A DNA stretch of 64,000 nt, from positions 1,572,858 through 1,636,857 of the forward strand of contig WBMQ01000007.1 in NCBI GenBank assembly GCA_016630905.1. Direction: 5' to 3'. Under the pieces are notes generated by a model. It made no database searches. It was given only the letters and a program-made list of their open reading frames with translations, and was not told where the DNA came from. The position numbers and the translations under genes were made by a program. Below, in pieces: positions 34,299 through 46,173 of the stretch (within the stretch, counting starts at the first letter, position 1; each line of letters opens with the position of its first letter). The stretch is from Capillidium heterosporum (Eukaryota; Entomophthoromycota; Entomophthoromycetes; Entomophthorales; Capillidiaceae).

Positions 34299-35574
34299 AT
34301 GGATATCATCAATTCACTAGGAAAACTCAGCTACCTATCGATACTTTTAAGTTTAGCGCTATGGCTCTGTCTGTTTACAGCCCCACTACATTGTCAAGAG
34401 ACCAACTCTACCAACCAAACCCTAATAAATGCAACCTCTACCGAAACAGGTACTTTGGCCTTAGCAATGTAAACTAACTTGTTTAGAATTGAGTCGGGTG
34501 TGTAAAGGCCCCATACTCTACTGCTCCCCTTTGGAAAGCGACAACTGGTTAATAAACGAGAAGCATGTCATACGGTGGAATCCTCTGTACCCTGACTTGG
34601 TAGTAAGTGGATTGATCGATTTGAACCTCTACATCTCCGACAACTCACGGGTCCCCATATTTAACCTGACCAACTACTCCAACTCAGATGGCACTTACTC
34701 GCTTGACATACCGCGAAGCATGTTCTACCGCTACGACTCCAACCGTGAGTTCCACAGCAAAAATAGGATCGTCAAGACCGCTTGGATAACTATTCGACCG
34801 GCTGGCGACTCCAGGTCGGATATCCCCAGGGGACAGGTGTTCAACGTCATAGATCCCAACCCTCCGTTCTCCTCAACGTCAGCATCCTCTTCGACTCCTA
34901 CTGCTACTTTGATGGTTATGGCGTCCAGTTCATCTTCCGATGACAGCCAAAATGGATCCAACTCGACTACCTTTGACACTCCACCCATGAGTGCATCCAA
35001 AGAGTTCCCAGTCTACGGTATCGTATTAACGACGCTGGGCTCCTTAGCCATCCTATTAATTATTCTGGGTATAATCCTCTACTTGCGCAAGAAAAAGAAG
35101 CAGATCATACTCGAAAGTGCGGCTCCAATCGATGGCAAAGAGAAAGGATTTGCAGCCTCATCGGACGCTGCTCCTAGTAGACGCTTCGGTAGTTCAAGGT
35201 CGGGACGCAATTTGGCCGGCTTTGGCTCACGATCTAGCAACCAAACCTCCGACTCGCAAGCACCCCTTTCCTCGAACCGTGATGCTACCAACCTATCGGC
35301 CAACGACGCCATCATGCTCAGTGAACACTTCCGTGAGCTTATGCGTAAACCTAGTTGGTCTGATGATCCATTAGGCGAGATCAACGATTTGGAGTACAAT
35401 GATATATCTTCAACCCACCACGCCTCTAGTCTAAGACTGGAAGAGGAGTTGGCTCTGGATGGTGTTGGCCTACAGACTTTGGAATCAAGACGGAACTTGA
35501 CGGTTATCCATTCGCACCCTGATGCTGATGAGAATGAGCTGACCAACAAACCTATACCTCATAACCAAAACTAA
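34299..35574 (+). CDS. Type I membrane protein, Psg1/Kre9-like external domain (tentative)
   Basis: Two exons, 34299-34449 and 34487-35574, with a 37-nt intron; 412 residues. Order: signal peptide (SILLSLALWLCLFTAPLHC); short Asn/Thr-rich glycosylation region; an external domain of about 100 residues with VIRWNPLYPDLVVSGLIDLN, NYSNSDGTYSLDIPRSMF and TAWITIRPAGD; a Ser/Thr stalk; one transmembrane helix (YGIVLTTLGSLAILLIILGI); a basic stop-transfer RKKKK; and a Ser-rich cytosolic tail of about 170 residues. The W-N-P start and the beta-strand pattern resemble fungal Kre9/Knh1-like and Psg1 (Pma1 stabilisation in the Golgi) domains, but I am not certain. It is likely in the secretory pathway or plasma membrane. 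Confidence 0.8.
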
Positions 35575-36749
35575 CTACCCTACTAACTCCTAACTGACAT
35601 ACCTTTACTTTTACCGAACTCGCAAGTATCTGACCGGCCGGATTAATATAATAGTATTAAGCCAACTCTCATTGCCAAAATTTTAATTAATTGATTCTTT
35701 ACAGTTGGTGTACTTGAACTTTCATTTCAAAACCATCTTTATAAAGTTCTCATCTACTACGCTTGATTAGCCAGACCTTTTACTGGTAGCTCAGTTGTAA
35801 ACCTCACCGTACACCATACCAACTTAGCAATTAAAGACTAAGGCTATTATCTTATATGCAGTTTTAATATATATTAGTCTATTTTATTGCACTTTATTTG
35901 TTATTTAAGTTTAGTTTTATATATATCCAATATTTAAAACCATATCCTATTTATTAGCCCTTATGTTTTTATACTATCCTTGGTAGGTAATCCATACTTT
36001 TACATAAAATATAATTCAATTATAGAAAATGGATTTTCTGCAAAGAAACCACTAACTTAAAATTGCGGTAAATGATGTAAACCTGCCTAGCTTTGGATTC
36101 AATATCTAGTCAATTTGCTTAGGAATAAATGTAGGCAGGAAATAGCTACCTAACTGGCTCATCTCAATGAACGTAACTAAAGCAGTGTTTTTATGACGAC
36201 CACCTCCCCTTCCTTTCAGTTTAGCTCTTTGATAGACAGCCTTGATTCCTATAAAGCATAAGCTTTTATGGTCCAGAGATTGAAAAAATTCTATTGGTGA
36301 CTGAAATAAATTGAGTAGATAGCTATGGACTAAACTATTGAAACTGTATTAAATAATATATAGTGGATGCTAAGAAAACTAATCCAAACAGCTACAGTAT
36401 AGGTGCTTGCAGATATATACATGTATTCTTCTTTATACAAGAATTGTCACAAATGCAGACTATAAAGCTTATGGCTACTCACAACTAAATGAAAAAGGTC
36501 AGTAACAGTATTCTTTCTACCTAGTATGAAGTTGAGTTGCAAGTGCTCGACATTTATACAATTTAATAAGTTTCCAAAGTATCAATGTTATTGAAAAAAT
36601 AAATTGTAAAAAACATTTGTATTTATTAAACTTTGAAACATCAAAAGCACTGTATGTAAATTGGGAAAGGAGAAACAGATTCAGTAGTTAAACTATACCT
36701 ACAACTTTCAAAAGGGCATTTGTACATGTATATACGCTATCCAAACCAC
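35575..36749. other. Intergenic between convergent genes
   Basis: About 1.2 kb, AT-rich, no coding frame supported. Confidence 0.5.
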
Positions 36750-37341
36750 TTAATGCCTAAAGGTAACGATACGCTTGGCCAAGTTTCGAACTTGGTTCCC
36801 AACTAGGCTTTTGATGCCACTCGCTACATGCACTACCTTTGACTTCAAATTAGATTGAACTTGTTGACTGGGTTCTTCTTGAACTTCTTCATTATCAGCA
36901 TCGTCGAATAAGTCCAAGTCCCTTTTGACTTTCTTGTATTCATCTTGCGAATAGATCATGTGGCGCACTTGATTGGAACTGGAAGCTCTACCAGTGTCGA
37001 CAACTACATTCAAGCTACGCTTGGTTAGGAATTCAGGTTTCAATTGAGGGCATTGAGGTTTCTGGTCATCTTTGGAGCCTTCCTTCTCAGGTAGATACTT
37101 GTAGCAGTGATAGACTTGTGGGTTGACTTCTAACCAGCAGGGTGGGCAATCCTTTTCGCACTTCTTATCCTTATTTCCCTCAATTAAGCAGGCCTTCTTG
37201 TGGGAGGTTTGGAAGTTGGGTTCGGGGATTGAGGTGGGTTGGGCTGAGGACGTAGTATTGGAACTAGTGGAGTTAGGAGGTTGTAGTACTACTGATAGCT
37301 GAAACTAAGGTGAGGAGGATAGGTACTAACGAAAACTTCAT
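36750..37341 (-). CDS. Small secreted Cys-containing protein with Kex2-like sites; frameshift near the signal peptide
   Basis: The ATG at 37341 opens a classic signal peptide, MKFSLVPILLTLVSAISS, but that frame stops about 22 codons in. The adjacent frame then runs unbroken to the stop at 36750. The body starts with a Ser/Thr/Pro segment (STSSNTTSSAQPTSIPEP). Next come six cysteines: ACLIEG, KKCEKDCPPCW, YHCYK and PQCPQ. Then two KR sites, LTKRSLNV and KKVKRDLD, plausible for Kex2 processing, and a Val/Lys-rich end. A one-base slip near 37280-37300 would join the two parts. Introns of 22 or 28 nt would also restore frame, but they would delete the signal peptide, so I favour an indel or assembly error. 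A TATATATA tract lies about 95 bp upstream. Function unknown; possibly effector-like (inference). Confidence 0.65.
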
Positions 37342-37433
37342 TGTGATGTATTGGATTATTTACAGTTGGTAATTTTTTAACAAACGAACTAGAGTAGTTA
37401 AAGTATCGCTTGGTTTTTGGCTTTGCTCAAAGA

Positions 37434-37442
37434 TATATATAC
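37434..37442 (-). promoter_or_regulatory. TATA-like tract upstream of the Cys-containing secreted protein
   Basis: A TATATATA tract about 95 bp before the ATG at 37341 on the minus strand. Its spacing is longer than at the other secreted-protein genes. Confidence 0.35.
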
Positions 37443-38401
37443 AGGGGTGTAATATTGTTGAAGGACCTATTTAGGCTGACAAAATTGAAATCTAGCTAGA
37501 AATTTGTCCTTGAATTTGCCCATTTCCGGTTTTGTTGGAAATTTCACCTCGGATTATTGGAAATTTTGTATAGGTTTGAGACATTGGAAGAAGCTACGTA
37601 TTAAAAATTACAGTAGCTACAGCAAAATATAGCGAAAGTCTAAATATATGTATATATCTGCAATACCCATTATGGTAGTCCAAATAGACTAGTCGACATA
37701 CCAGTTTAGTTAGGTGATGATGGGTATGGGATGGGATGGGATGGACATATTGGACGGATAAATTTGATCACAAATATTTGCCAAAAGACGGAGCTAAATT
37801 TGAAATCTTCACGCATCCTATTAAGGAAGTTGAGGGATTGTACTAGATGGGTTTCGCCAAGTACAGGGTGTAAATTGAAGGATGTTCTTCAGAGTGATAG
37901 ATTTCATATTAAGTTCTAGCTAAAGCTACAGTTTGCAACATCCTCCCTTTCTAACTCGAAATTTCAAATATAGGATGAATACATAAACTCTCAACCTTTA
38001 CAAATCTTATCTAGATGCCTCTTCAAAACTTTAGCTAAAACTTTAATATCAAATTAGCAAAACAATGGAATATAGTCATTCCATTGTTCTATTTCATTCC
38101 CATTTATCTGTGTAAGCATAATACTGAAATATTCAAATTGAGGTTCGTTATAAACAATCAAAGATCCTCAACAAGCGAACCTTCGCTTCTACTGATGAGC
38201 CTACTTGTTCCATTAAATAGGACATTGTAAGTTTATAAGTAGTATTCAAATTAAGCATTTTAATAGAACAAGTTTAATTGCCACATAGATGAAAGCTACT
38301 ATAAAAAGTATTATTTTTGTGCATTTACTTTATATTGAACTGTGCATATCAACTGTAGTTCACCAAATCATTACATATTTGCACGACAATAAACTTGGAA
38401 T
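37443..38401. other. Intergenic, no gene seen
   Basis: About 960 bp. Contains a short GGGAT microsatellite-like stretch near 37724-37745. The 62-codon plus-strand frame at 37731-37919 runs through it and is not credible. Confidence 0.45.
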
Positions 38402-38413
38402 ATAGATTCAGCA

Positions 38414-38947
38414 TTATCGCTGTGCCTCATATAACTTGATTCCTATTCCTTCAGGTAGTAGTTGGTCTTGAACTTGATCTTCACATAGAGCTGTTGATTT
38501 GAGCTTAATTCTTTCTGGATCGGATAAAGTTAATCCAGATATAGATACTCTTACTACTTTATACCGAGCCGAGTAAGTTTTTGGTTGGACTTGCAAAACC
38601 ACCTAGATTTTTGGATCGGAGTACTACATCAAAATTGTTTCAAATATGTAGGTGCACTTTTGCAAATTTATTTGTAAAATCTTATCTATATGTTTTGAAG
38701 TATTGGGCTTACTTCATGCCGATAGTTTTGCATTGTCATTTTCGTTTTGCACTTTGAACCAATTTTCATGAGTAACATCTTTTATGTTAAAACTTGGGAA
38801 ATAATTCATCATAACTGTGTTTCTGAAATAGCAGTCCTCGATATTGATACATCTACTAGCTAATAAATAGTAAAAGGTGTTGGAATGGGTTATGAAAAGT
38901 GGAACGGTTCTATACTCACTATCGGATCGGATTTGAACCAATTCCAA
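38414..38947 (-). CDS. Possible two-exon hypothetical gene
   Basis: Two minus-strand frames face each other across a likely intron: 38947-38714 (77 codons; Cys-containing, HENWFKVQNENDNAKLSA end) and 38602-38414 (62 codons; KVVRVSISGLTLSDPERIKL). A gtaagc donor near 38709 and a tctag acceptor near 38603 bracket the gap, but the donor lies beyond the first frame's stop. The parts do not join without a shift. It may be a decayed gene or chance. I recognise no domain. Confidence 0.25.
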
Positions 38948-39214
38948 ATCCAGTTAATTAGCGCATGTGAAAGTTTTAAAATTCAGCCATCCATAGCCAA
39001 TGGATAAGAGCATGGAAATAGTTCAACCATCCATATCCAAATAAGGCCAATCCAATCAGCCAAAATTCTTCTAAAGGGAAAGTGACGAGGTATTAATTTA
39101 TTTTTAACTCTATACCCGGAACCAAAATCCCTTATCTTTCCCATTTATAAACCGTACTGACGGCTACACTTTTGTCAAGAAATCATACATAATTAGAGTT
39201 TAACTATTAGAGCT

Positions 39215-41831
39215 ATGTCAAAGTGGCAAAACGCACGCAGGTTCAGCAAATTTATCACCCCAAAGGCAGCTTTGACGGTAGCTGGTACCGCCACCTTATG
39301 TGGAGTTGGTGCCAACTACTTATTTAGTGAATCGAAGCTGGAGAAGGAGGCTAGGCAGCAGGATAGGTTCGACCAACAAACGAACTTTTTCAAAAACCCG
39401 ACCATTCAGTTGGAGGCCAAGGATGGTGAAGATAGCAACCAGTTTCATACCTTTTGGACCCCACCCAGCCGCCAGGAACTCATTGAAAAGTTGAAGCTGA
39501 GCGCCCAGAACAAAGATGAAGAATTTGACTTATTAGTTGTAGGTGGTGGTGCCACCGGTGCTGGTGTAGCTTTGGACGCCGCCGCTAGAGGTTTAAAGGT
39601 GGCTTTGGTCGAGAGAGACGACTACGCCTCTGGTAAGTTATTTCAAAAGGTTTATATATGTTTATATGGCTCTAAATAGCCAGTGGCGTTTTTGTTCAAT
39701 TAACTTATCCAAAAATTCATTAGGTACCTCATCGAGATCTACCAAATTAGTACATGGTGGTGTCCGTTACTTGGAGAAGGCGGTACGTAACTTAGACTAC
39801 GAACAGTACAAGCTGGTAGTTGAAGCTCTACATGAACGCGCCGTATTTTTGACAACAGCACCCCACCTGTCCCAACAGCTTCCAATCATGTTGCCCATTT
39901 ACAAGTAATTTAAATAGCAATTCTCAGACGCTCATAACGAAAATAGGTGGTGGCAAGTGCCCTATTTCTGGGCCGGTTCCAAATGCTACGACATCTTGTC
40001 GGGTAAGGAGCGTCTAGAAGCCAGTTACTTTTTGACTCGGGGCAAGGCACTCGAGCAGTTCCCCATGTTGAAGAAGGATAGTTTAGTTGGCGCCATGGTC
40101 TACTACGACGGTACATATATATAAAATACCGACGATAACCTAAATTCTGTAGGTCAACATAACGACTCCAGAATGAACATCTCGTTGATATTGTCAGCCA
40201 TCCACTTTGGAGCCGTAGCTACCAACCACACCGAAGTTTTGGAGCTCATCAAAGAGACCGATGCTAGTGGTACTGCCATAAAAGGAGCCAAAGTTAAGGA
40301 CTGTTTAACTGGTGATACTTTCAACGTTAGAGCAAAGGTAACCTACTTTAGCATACTGGGTTTTAATGCTTTGTTGTATTTAGGGTGTTATCAATGCCAC
40401 TGGACCATTCACTGGTAACTACCGTTTATCGAAATATAGAAACTAATTTTAACAGATGCTATCCGTAAGATGGACGATCTACAAACTAGTGAAATTGTAG
40501 CACCCTCAGCCGGTGTACACATCGTACTGCCCAACTACTACAGCCCTCAGCACATGGGTCTGTTGGATCCCTCCACCTCCGACGGTCGTGTCATTTTCTT
40601 CCTACCCTGGCAGGGTAACGTCGTCGCTGGTACAACTGACACTCCTACCAAGGTGACCCACGATCCCCTCCCAACTGAGGAGGAGATCACCTGGATCTTG
40701 GATGAGATCCGTCGCTACCTTTCCCCAGGTAACCTGGCAAGTTTTATACCCACCTAACCTATTGTAGAAATGAACGTCCGACGTGGTGATGTCTTAGCTG
40801 CCTGGTCGGGTATCCGACCCCTCGTCCGCGATCCCAGTGCCAAATCTACCGAAGGTTTAGTCCGCAACCACATGATTAATGTTAGTGATAACAAGCTCCT
40901 CACCATCGCCGGTGGCAAGTGGACTACGTACCGCGCCATGGCCGAAGAGACCGTAGACAAGGCCATTGAAGTCTTCAACTTGAAACCCAAAACCAAATGC
41001 TCTACCGACACTATCAAGCTCATCGGTTCGCACGGCTACTCGCCCAATCTCTTCATCAAGCTGATCCAGCACTTTGGTTTGGAGACCGAAGTAGCCAAGC
41101 ACCTCAGCCACAACTATGGTGACCGTGCTTGGGCTGTAGCTTCCCTCGCTGAAGTCAGTGGTAGGAGGTGGCCCCTGTTTGGTAAACGTATCAATGATAT
41201 CTACCCCTATATCGAGGCTGAGGTCCGTTACGCCGTACGCAATGAATATGCTGCCAATGCCATTGACGTCCTAGCTAGACGTACCCGACTCGCCTTCCTG
41301 TCGGCCAACGCCGCCAAGGAATCTTTGCCTAAGGTTATAGCTATTATGGCCGCTGAACTCAACTGGGACTCCCAGAAGCAGCAGCAGGAGCACAAAAATG
41401 CTTTGCAGTTCCTGACAACTATGGGCTTAGCTAAGGAAATCGCCAGCCAGACCGAACTAAAGCCTAGTACCCAGCTCGAGCTTGTACACTCTCGAGCCCA
41501 CTTCCAGCCCTACGAACTTACCAAGTACCGTCAAGCCTTTGCCAAATTAGATGAGGATGGTGACGGTCATATCTTGGCTAAATCTCTACCTAAGGTGCTG
41601 CAGCTGTCCGGATTTGAAGATGTCAGTGAAGTTAAATTGAGTCACGCCTTGACACAAGCTGGATTAGATGCCAAGTTGGTGTCGACTACACGCTCCGTGG
41701 AGTTTTACGAGTACTTGGAGGTATTGGCAGCTATCCGAGCCAAGAGTATTCGCGAAGATGATGGTTCAAGCATGAAGGGTAAGGTGGCCCCCAACAAGTT
41801 CTCAACTGATAGATCGGGTGGTGGTGTCTAA
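39215..41831 (+). CDS. GUT2: Mitochondrial FAD glycerol-3-phosphate dehydrogenase with EF-hand-like tail
   Basis: Inner-membrane enzyme oxidising glycerol-3-phosphate to dihydroxyacetone phosphate and passing electrons to ubiquinone (glycerol use and NADH shuttle). Seven exons: 39215-39632, 39724-39904, 39947-40110, 40153-40337, 40384-40414, 40456-40728 and 40768-41831. Their 2,316 nt encode 771 residues; one exon is only 31 nt. N-terminal targeting region ([20 protein letters not shown]) with a hydrophobic span; FAD fold [38 protein letters not shown] (across intron 1); [16 protein letters not shown] (introns 4 and 5); [21 protein letters not shown] (after the 39-nt intron 6). The C-terminus has [14 protein letters not shown], an EF-hand-like loop as in animal GPD2. 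Its twelfth position is Ser rather than Glu, so calcium binding is doubtful. Codons are strongly biased to C-ending, implying high expression. Confidence 0.96.
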
Positions 41832-42801
41832 GTTAAGCAGGATGGGATAATTTATTGTAGTTAAATTCAAGTCAAAATCTATAACAACTATATTACGTTC
41901 TACATATATCTTGATATCATATCAACCTTATCCTATAAATTTTAGTGAATATACAGCTCATAAGATACTACCTATATTATAGTTTGGTTTTAAATGTTCA
42001 GCTGCTTTGTATCGGTGTTTAATTTGTTTTTAGATTTATTTCAATCAATTTTGATACATACATATCAAGGTTTTCAATCCAATATTTTAAAGATAGGATT
42101 CACACAAATACCTTCTTTATGGTAACCAAACTACTGGCTAATTGAAGTAAATGGAAACAGACTAAAATATATTGAAAATATAGCTTCATCAAATAACAGC
42201 TAACTTAAAATTTGGTGATAGGTAATGGGGTTAGCTACCTATAACTCAACCAATTTATCAATATGAGTTTTAACAAAATGAAATATAATAGAAGATTTGC
42301 TATAGAAATTAAGTTTAGATAGAATCCTAGCACTTTCTTTGGCTTCAGTTGATGGAAAAAGGTCAAGTTGAAGCTAAATATATTGATGAAAATGATGTCG
42401 AAAAGATAAAGGTATTTGAGGAGGAACCTCCAAAATTTGATTTGGGTCGTGATGGAGCAATCGGAAACCCATACAAGAATATAAAAAGTCATCGAATAGT
42501 GAAGTCGAGTTGGCTATACGTTTTATTAGGTTTGAAATCAATGAAAGTAGGTCCGTTTGGATTGGGTTGAATCGAGCTGGATATGTGAATTGTAGGTTAT
42601 ATAGGGTAGTTGGGAGCTGATGCTTTTACTTTTTACATTGCTGCACTACCTTAAGCCCTGCTGTTGATTATGAATCTAAAATAAAATAAATTTTGGTTGG
42701 AACATAGATAGTTGCATTTAGTTACCAACTTACTTCAGCTTATATAGGTACAAAGTAGATTTATCAGACATTTATACAACAAATTAAAATATGTATCTGA
42801 A
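41832..42801. other. Intergenic region with one doubtful small frame
   Basis: About 970 bp between GUT2 and the convergent gene ending at 42802. Apart from the doubtful frame at 42352-42570 nothing was recognised. Confidence 0.4.
42352..42570 (+). CDS. Doubtful small protein
   Basis: An ATG at 42352 opens 72 codons with a charged N-terminal half (EKGQVEAKYIDENDVEKIK) and a short hydrophobic part (WLYVLLG). A possible acceptor (ggcttcag) lies just upstream, so it may be the last exon of something larger; I found no partner exon. No family recognised. Confidence 0.25.
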   Translation: MEKGQVEAKYIDENDVEKIKVFEEEPPKFDLGRDGAIGNPYKNIKSHRIVKSSWLYVLLGLKSMKVGPFGLG

Positions 42802-43392
42802 TTAAGAGAGTCCAATGAAGTACCCATCTACCTAAAAGTAAAAAGTAAAGTTACCAAACTATACTCATTCAAATACTTACCATCACTTTCTCCAATAGCT
42901 TGATACAGCGTGGTAGTTGGAACACTAGACTATCCCTATCTATCTTATGCGCCCTAAAGTAGCTGGCAACTAAATTCAAACTGTCGAACCAAATTCCCCC
43001 TTTCATTTCATTTTTAGAATACTTGCCCTCATCTTCCTCTTTACCTTCCTTTTCTTGTTCACTTTCCGAGGCTTCTAAATCTAAAGCAACTTTGATGACG
43101 ACTAGAACTATCAAATTATGAACCTTCTTGGCAACAAATAGAGTGTCGAATATTTGGATTTCGGGTGGTAGTTGTTGCAAGGGGGTTTTAAATTGTGCAT
43201 TGAGTTCTTGAAGTAGGCTGCGGAAGCGGTGCAGGTAAGGTTGGAGGTCTTGACGGGCATTTGGATTTACTTTAGATATAGTTAGGAAAAGTGCAGCTGC
43301 TATAAAAAATATTTACTAAAGTTTTGGTAGAGGGTCAACCCCTCTTGTGAGAGTATTAGGAAGGCTTGAGCTGGGACTAGAGATAGGTCCAT
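42802..43392 (-). CDS. Hypothetical protein, 164 residues, three exons
   Basis: Exons 43392-43317, 43269-42881 and 42831-42802, with introns of 47 and 49 nt, sum to 495 nt (164 residues). Each join uses GT-AG and keeps frame; the last exon is only 30 nt (VDGYFIGLS, stop). The product is mostly helical: MDLSLVPAQAFLILSQEG, NARQDLQPYLHRFRSLLQEL, then FVAKKVHNLIVLVVIKVALDL, an acidic low-complexity insert (SESEQEKEGKEEDEGKY), and FDSLNLVASYFRAHKIDRDS. No signal peptide. I do not recognise a family. The clean gene structure makes a real gene likely. Confidence 0.65.
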
Positions 43393-44205
43393 CGTTTCAC
43401 TTCAGCTTTAGATGAGTAAGAACAAGCAATTTGGATTTTGAACTACTTGGTTACAGAAGTTCTAATTTGACGTCACCAATTAGTATATTTCACAATGGAA
43501 TTCACCTAGAAGCAGAAAACTCATGAATTTACCAAAGAAAGATGTGACAACCAAACTTCAATGACAATAAGGAAATTACCAACCCTACTATATTTCAAAA
43601 GATGGTTGAAACGAAAGGACGATTGGGTAGTGCATCTATCATAAAGTACATCAGAGTTAGATGTAAAGGATATAATTATGTATATGCATCAATCTTCTAG
43701 ACATATAAACTTTGTAAAAATTAGTATGACAGAGAAGTGCAATTGCAAGATAGAACTTGACTACATTTTCTCAAGTCTTTACTTTAATATCACTACCATA
43801 GGCTTCAAAACAAACACTACATCATCTCAACCATTTCTCACCTACTACTAATATCAAAATGTTCCTCTAAAGATCATGGCGTGTTTATATTAGATAGACT
43901 TCTAAAAAGATCGATATCAATCCGATCTATACCACAGGCTTCCTTGGTAACTATTACAAAGTCTACAGAACTATATATAATCATCATCAGCCAGATCTAT
44001 ACAACAAACCTCCTTGGTAACAATCACAAAGCTTGCTGATATATATTAGCTTGGAATATCCAGTCTACCTGATATATGTATAAGTGGAATAGGCTTATTT
44101 TAGAAAAGTATATTTAGTAGCTTATAAATATAAATACCCTTTTCTTTGATTTCAAAGCAAGACGGATGTATTCCTTTCCTTTAAACCAAAAAAGTCCTAT
44201 TACCT
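43393..44205. other. Intergenic, no gene seen
   Basis: About 810 bp. Contains an imperfect duplication: ccttggtaac...acaaag...gata tatat-type segments at about 43945-43980 and 44011-44048, each ending near tatata. No coding frame. Confidence 0.4.
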
Positions 44206-44460
44206 TTATTTTAAAAAGGGCTGTCTTATCCAATTGATCCATAACTGGCCGATGGAAAATTCATCAAGGATCTAGAACAAGTGGTCCACAGCTGCGTAGG
44301 CGTAGCCCAACTCCTTTGTATAAAGTCGAGTACCATCGGGAAGAGGTATAGGGATCTATTTATAGGTTCGGGATAGAAAGCGGCCAAACATCCAATCGAA
44401 ATCCTCGAAAAAATTTGATTAGGTTGAGTCATCTTTGAATTCCAGCACCAATTTTCGACT
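44206..44460 (-). pseudogene. Probable gene remnant with three in-frame TAA/TAG stops
   Basis: One minus-strand frame reads with coding character but is cut by three stops: SRKLVLEFKDDST (TAA), SNFFEDFDWMFGRFLSRTYK (TAG), IPIPLPDGTRLYTKELG then YAYAAVDHLF (TAG), ILDEFSIGQLWINWIRQPF, then a final stop. The stops TAA, TAG and TAG are each one C-to-T change from a Gln codon, as in the pseudogene at 6561. Another frame across the same DNA (44471-44226) is open for 81 codons but has an unlikely composition (many Trp, Ser and Pro). I could not identify the parent family. It lies just downstream of the kinase gene at 44632. Confidence 0.4.
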
Positions 44461-44631
44461 CTAGATAGCAAAAATAATAATAACTTCCAAATATAGGAAA
44501 AGCTACGTCGGTACTAAAAGTAAGTGCCGGCCTTGTAAAAGTAAAGTACATTTGCAAGTTTATTAGGGTGGGGTAGAAGGGAAGGGAATACTGAACGGAC
44601 AAAACTTATAGGTTAGGTTAACTTGGATGAG

Positions 44632-46173
44632 TTAGCTTAAATAGCTATAGTAGTGGTCATCGTCACTGTTCTCAGTACTATGCCACTGGTACTCCCGATA
44701 AGCCGTTAATCGCTTCCGTTCCTCACAAGTTTGATAATCCGTATATAGGAAAGGGTCGGGGATTATCTTTTTTCGCTGGTCGTAGGAGATTATGAACTTG
44801 TGCTTCAAGATGTCGGAAGTGGTAGGGCGTTTTTCGGGGTTGGTAGTTAGCATGTCCTTCAACATGCCTGCCGCTTGGTAAACAACACTTGGGGTATCGG
44901 TCGTTGGGATGTGGACTGAAGTTGTCGATCTACAGGCACTTTGGTAAAAGGTTGTGTTGGATGGACTATGGGAGAGGAAGGTTTCGAGGTGGGAAATGAT
45001 TTTTTCGGTGGTTGAAGAACGAACTAGATTGCCACCTAAATATTGGAGGTCACATCGTGAGATGTAGGGTTCTAGCATCGAGCCGATTATTATACCAGCA
45101 CTGTAGATGTCGATCTTTGGTGTGCATAAAGCGTGGTCCTCAAAGACTTCAGGGGCAATGTAGCCTAATGTTTTGTTAGTAGGGAAGCTTTGGTGGCATC
45201 AAGTACCTGGAGTACCACAAGAAGGGCATATCACCGAGCCGTCAATGAAAGTAGATAGACCAAAGTCAATGAGGACTAGGTCACCCTTCTCGTCGATCAT
45301 AAGATTGGCCGGCGTCACGTCCATATGCACTATGTTACGTTTGTGGATGCCTTGAAGGGCCTACATAGAAAGTTAGTAAAATTCACACTCGCTATACCCA
45401 CCGTAATCAGCTGCTTGGCAACCTTGGCGATATCAATGAGATCCCGCTTGTACATGTTGAAGGGTCTTAAAACCGGCAACACTAGGACGGTGTTGCCTTT
45501 GGCGTCGTCAAAGGTGTCAAGTAATTGAACGACGTGGGGAAGCCCTTTGACCATATCCAAAAATTTGATCTCCCGTTCGGCGTCCTCCTTGTCGAAGACC
45601 GTCTTAAAGGCTAGGGGGGTGAAGTCACAGGAGCGAACACCGAATTCGACTTTGGACATGGTAGTCTATAAAAAGTTAGAAGGCATGGGCTAGTTGGAAC
45701 TTACCGAAATTTTGGGGAGACAGTTGTTGATCAAGTAGATCTTGTCATTTACCACTATCCTACGTTCGCAAGGAGCGACGTAGGCGTGGGCCTTCTCGAT
45801 CTCATCCTTGGTAGGGATGTTGGGAGACGGAGGGGTCGTTGAAGTAGGAATATGGTCATCTATAGGTAAAGGTTAGAGGCAGGGTGGTTCAAATTGTAAT
45901 AAGCTTCATAACTAAACGTTATGCCAACCTAAGTTGAAAGCAATACTACAACGCAACATTACCATCTGAAGAATACAGAGGCTCTTCGTTGATAACGAGG
46001 GAGGGAAGTCGACTTTTGAGCCTAAGTTTCCTTCTAGTTGACGAGGGATGCTCCTCAGAGGCTGGGGGCATGAGGAAGGTTGGTGTGGCGTTCAGGGTTT
46101 TGGATCGGAAGTTCTGTTTGTTTTTGAAGATGTTTTTGTTCATTATGGAGAAGGTGGTGCTGACTACGTTCAT
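44632..46173 (-). CDS. Divergent Ser/Thr protein kinase (HMD instead of HRD)
   Basis: Five exons: 46173-45963, 45859-45705, 45665-45402, 45360-45207 and 45164-44632, summing to 1,317 nt (438 residues). The start is the ATG at 46173; the frame is open to 46209 without ATG. The N-terminal 110 residues are basic and Pro/Ser-rich. Kinase core: LAFKTV (Lys), DAEREIKFLDMV (helix-C Glu), IVHMDVTPANLMI (catalytic loop with Met for Arg), LVLIDFGLSTF (DFG), SCGTPGYIAPEV (across the last intron) and PKIDIYSAGIIIGSM. No proper glycine-rich loop is seen before the Lys (ISTTMSKVEFGVRSC). An insert of about 60 residues with a Ser/Thr-rich stretch splits the C-lobe before MLTTNPEKRPTTSDILKHKF. The insert and DFGLS context recall Cdc7/DDK-like kinases, but only weakly. 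Catalytic Asp and Lys are kept, so it may be active. Confidence 0.82.
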
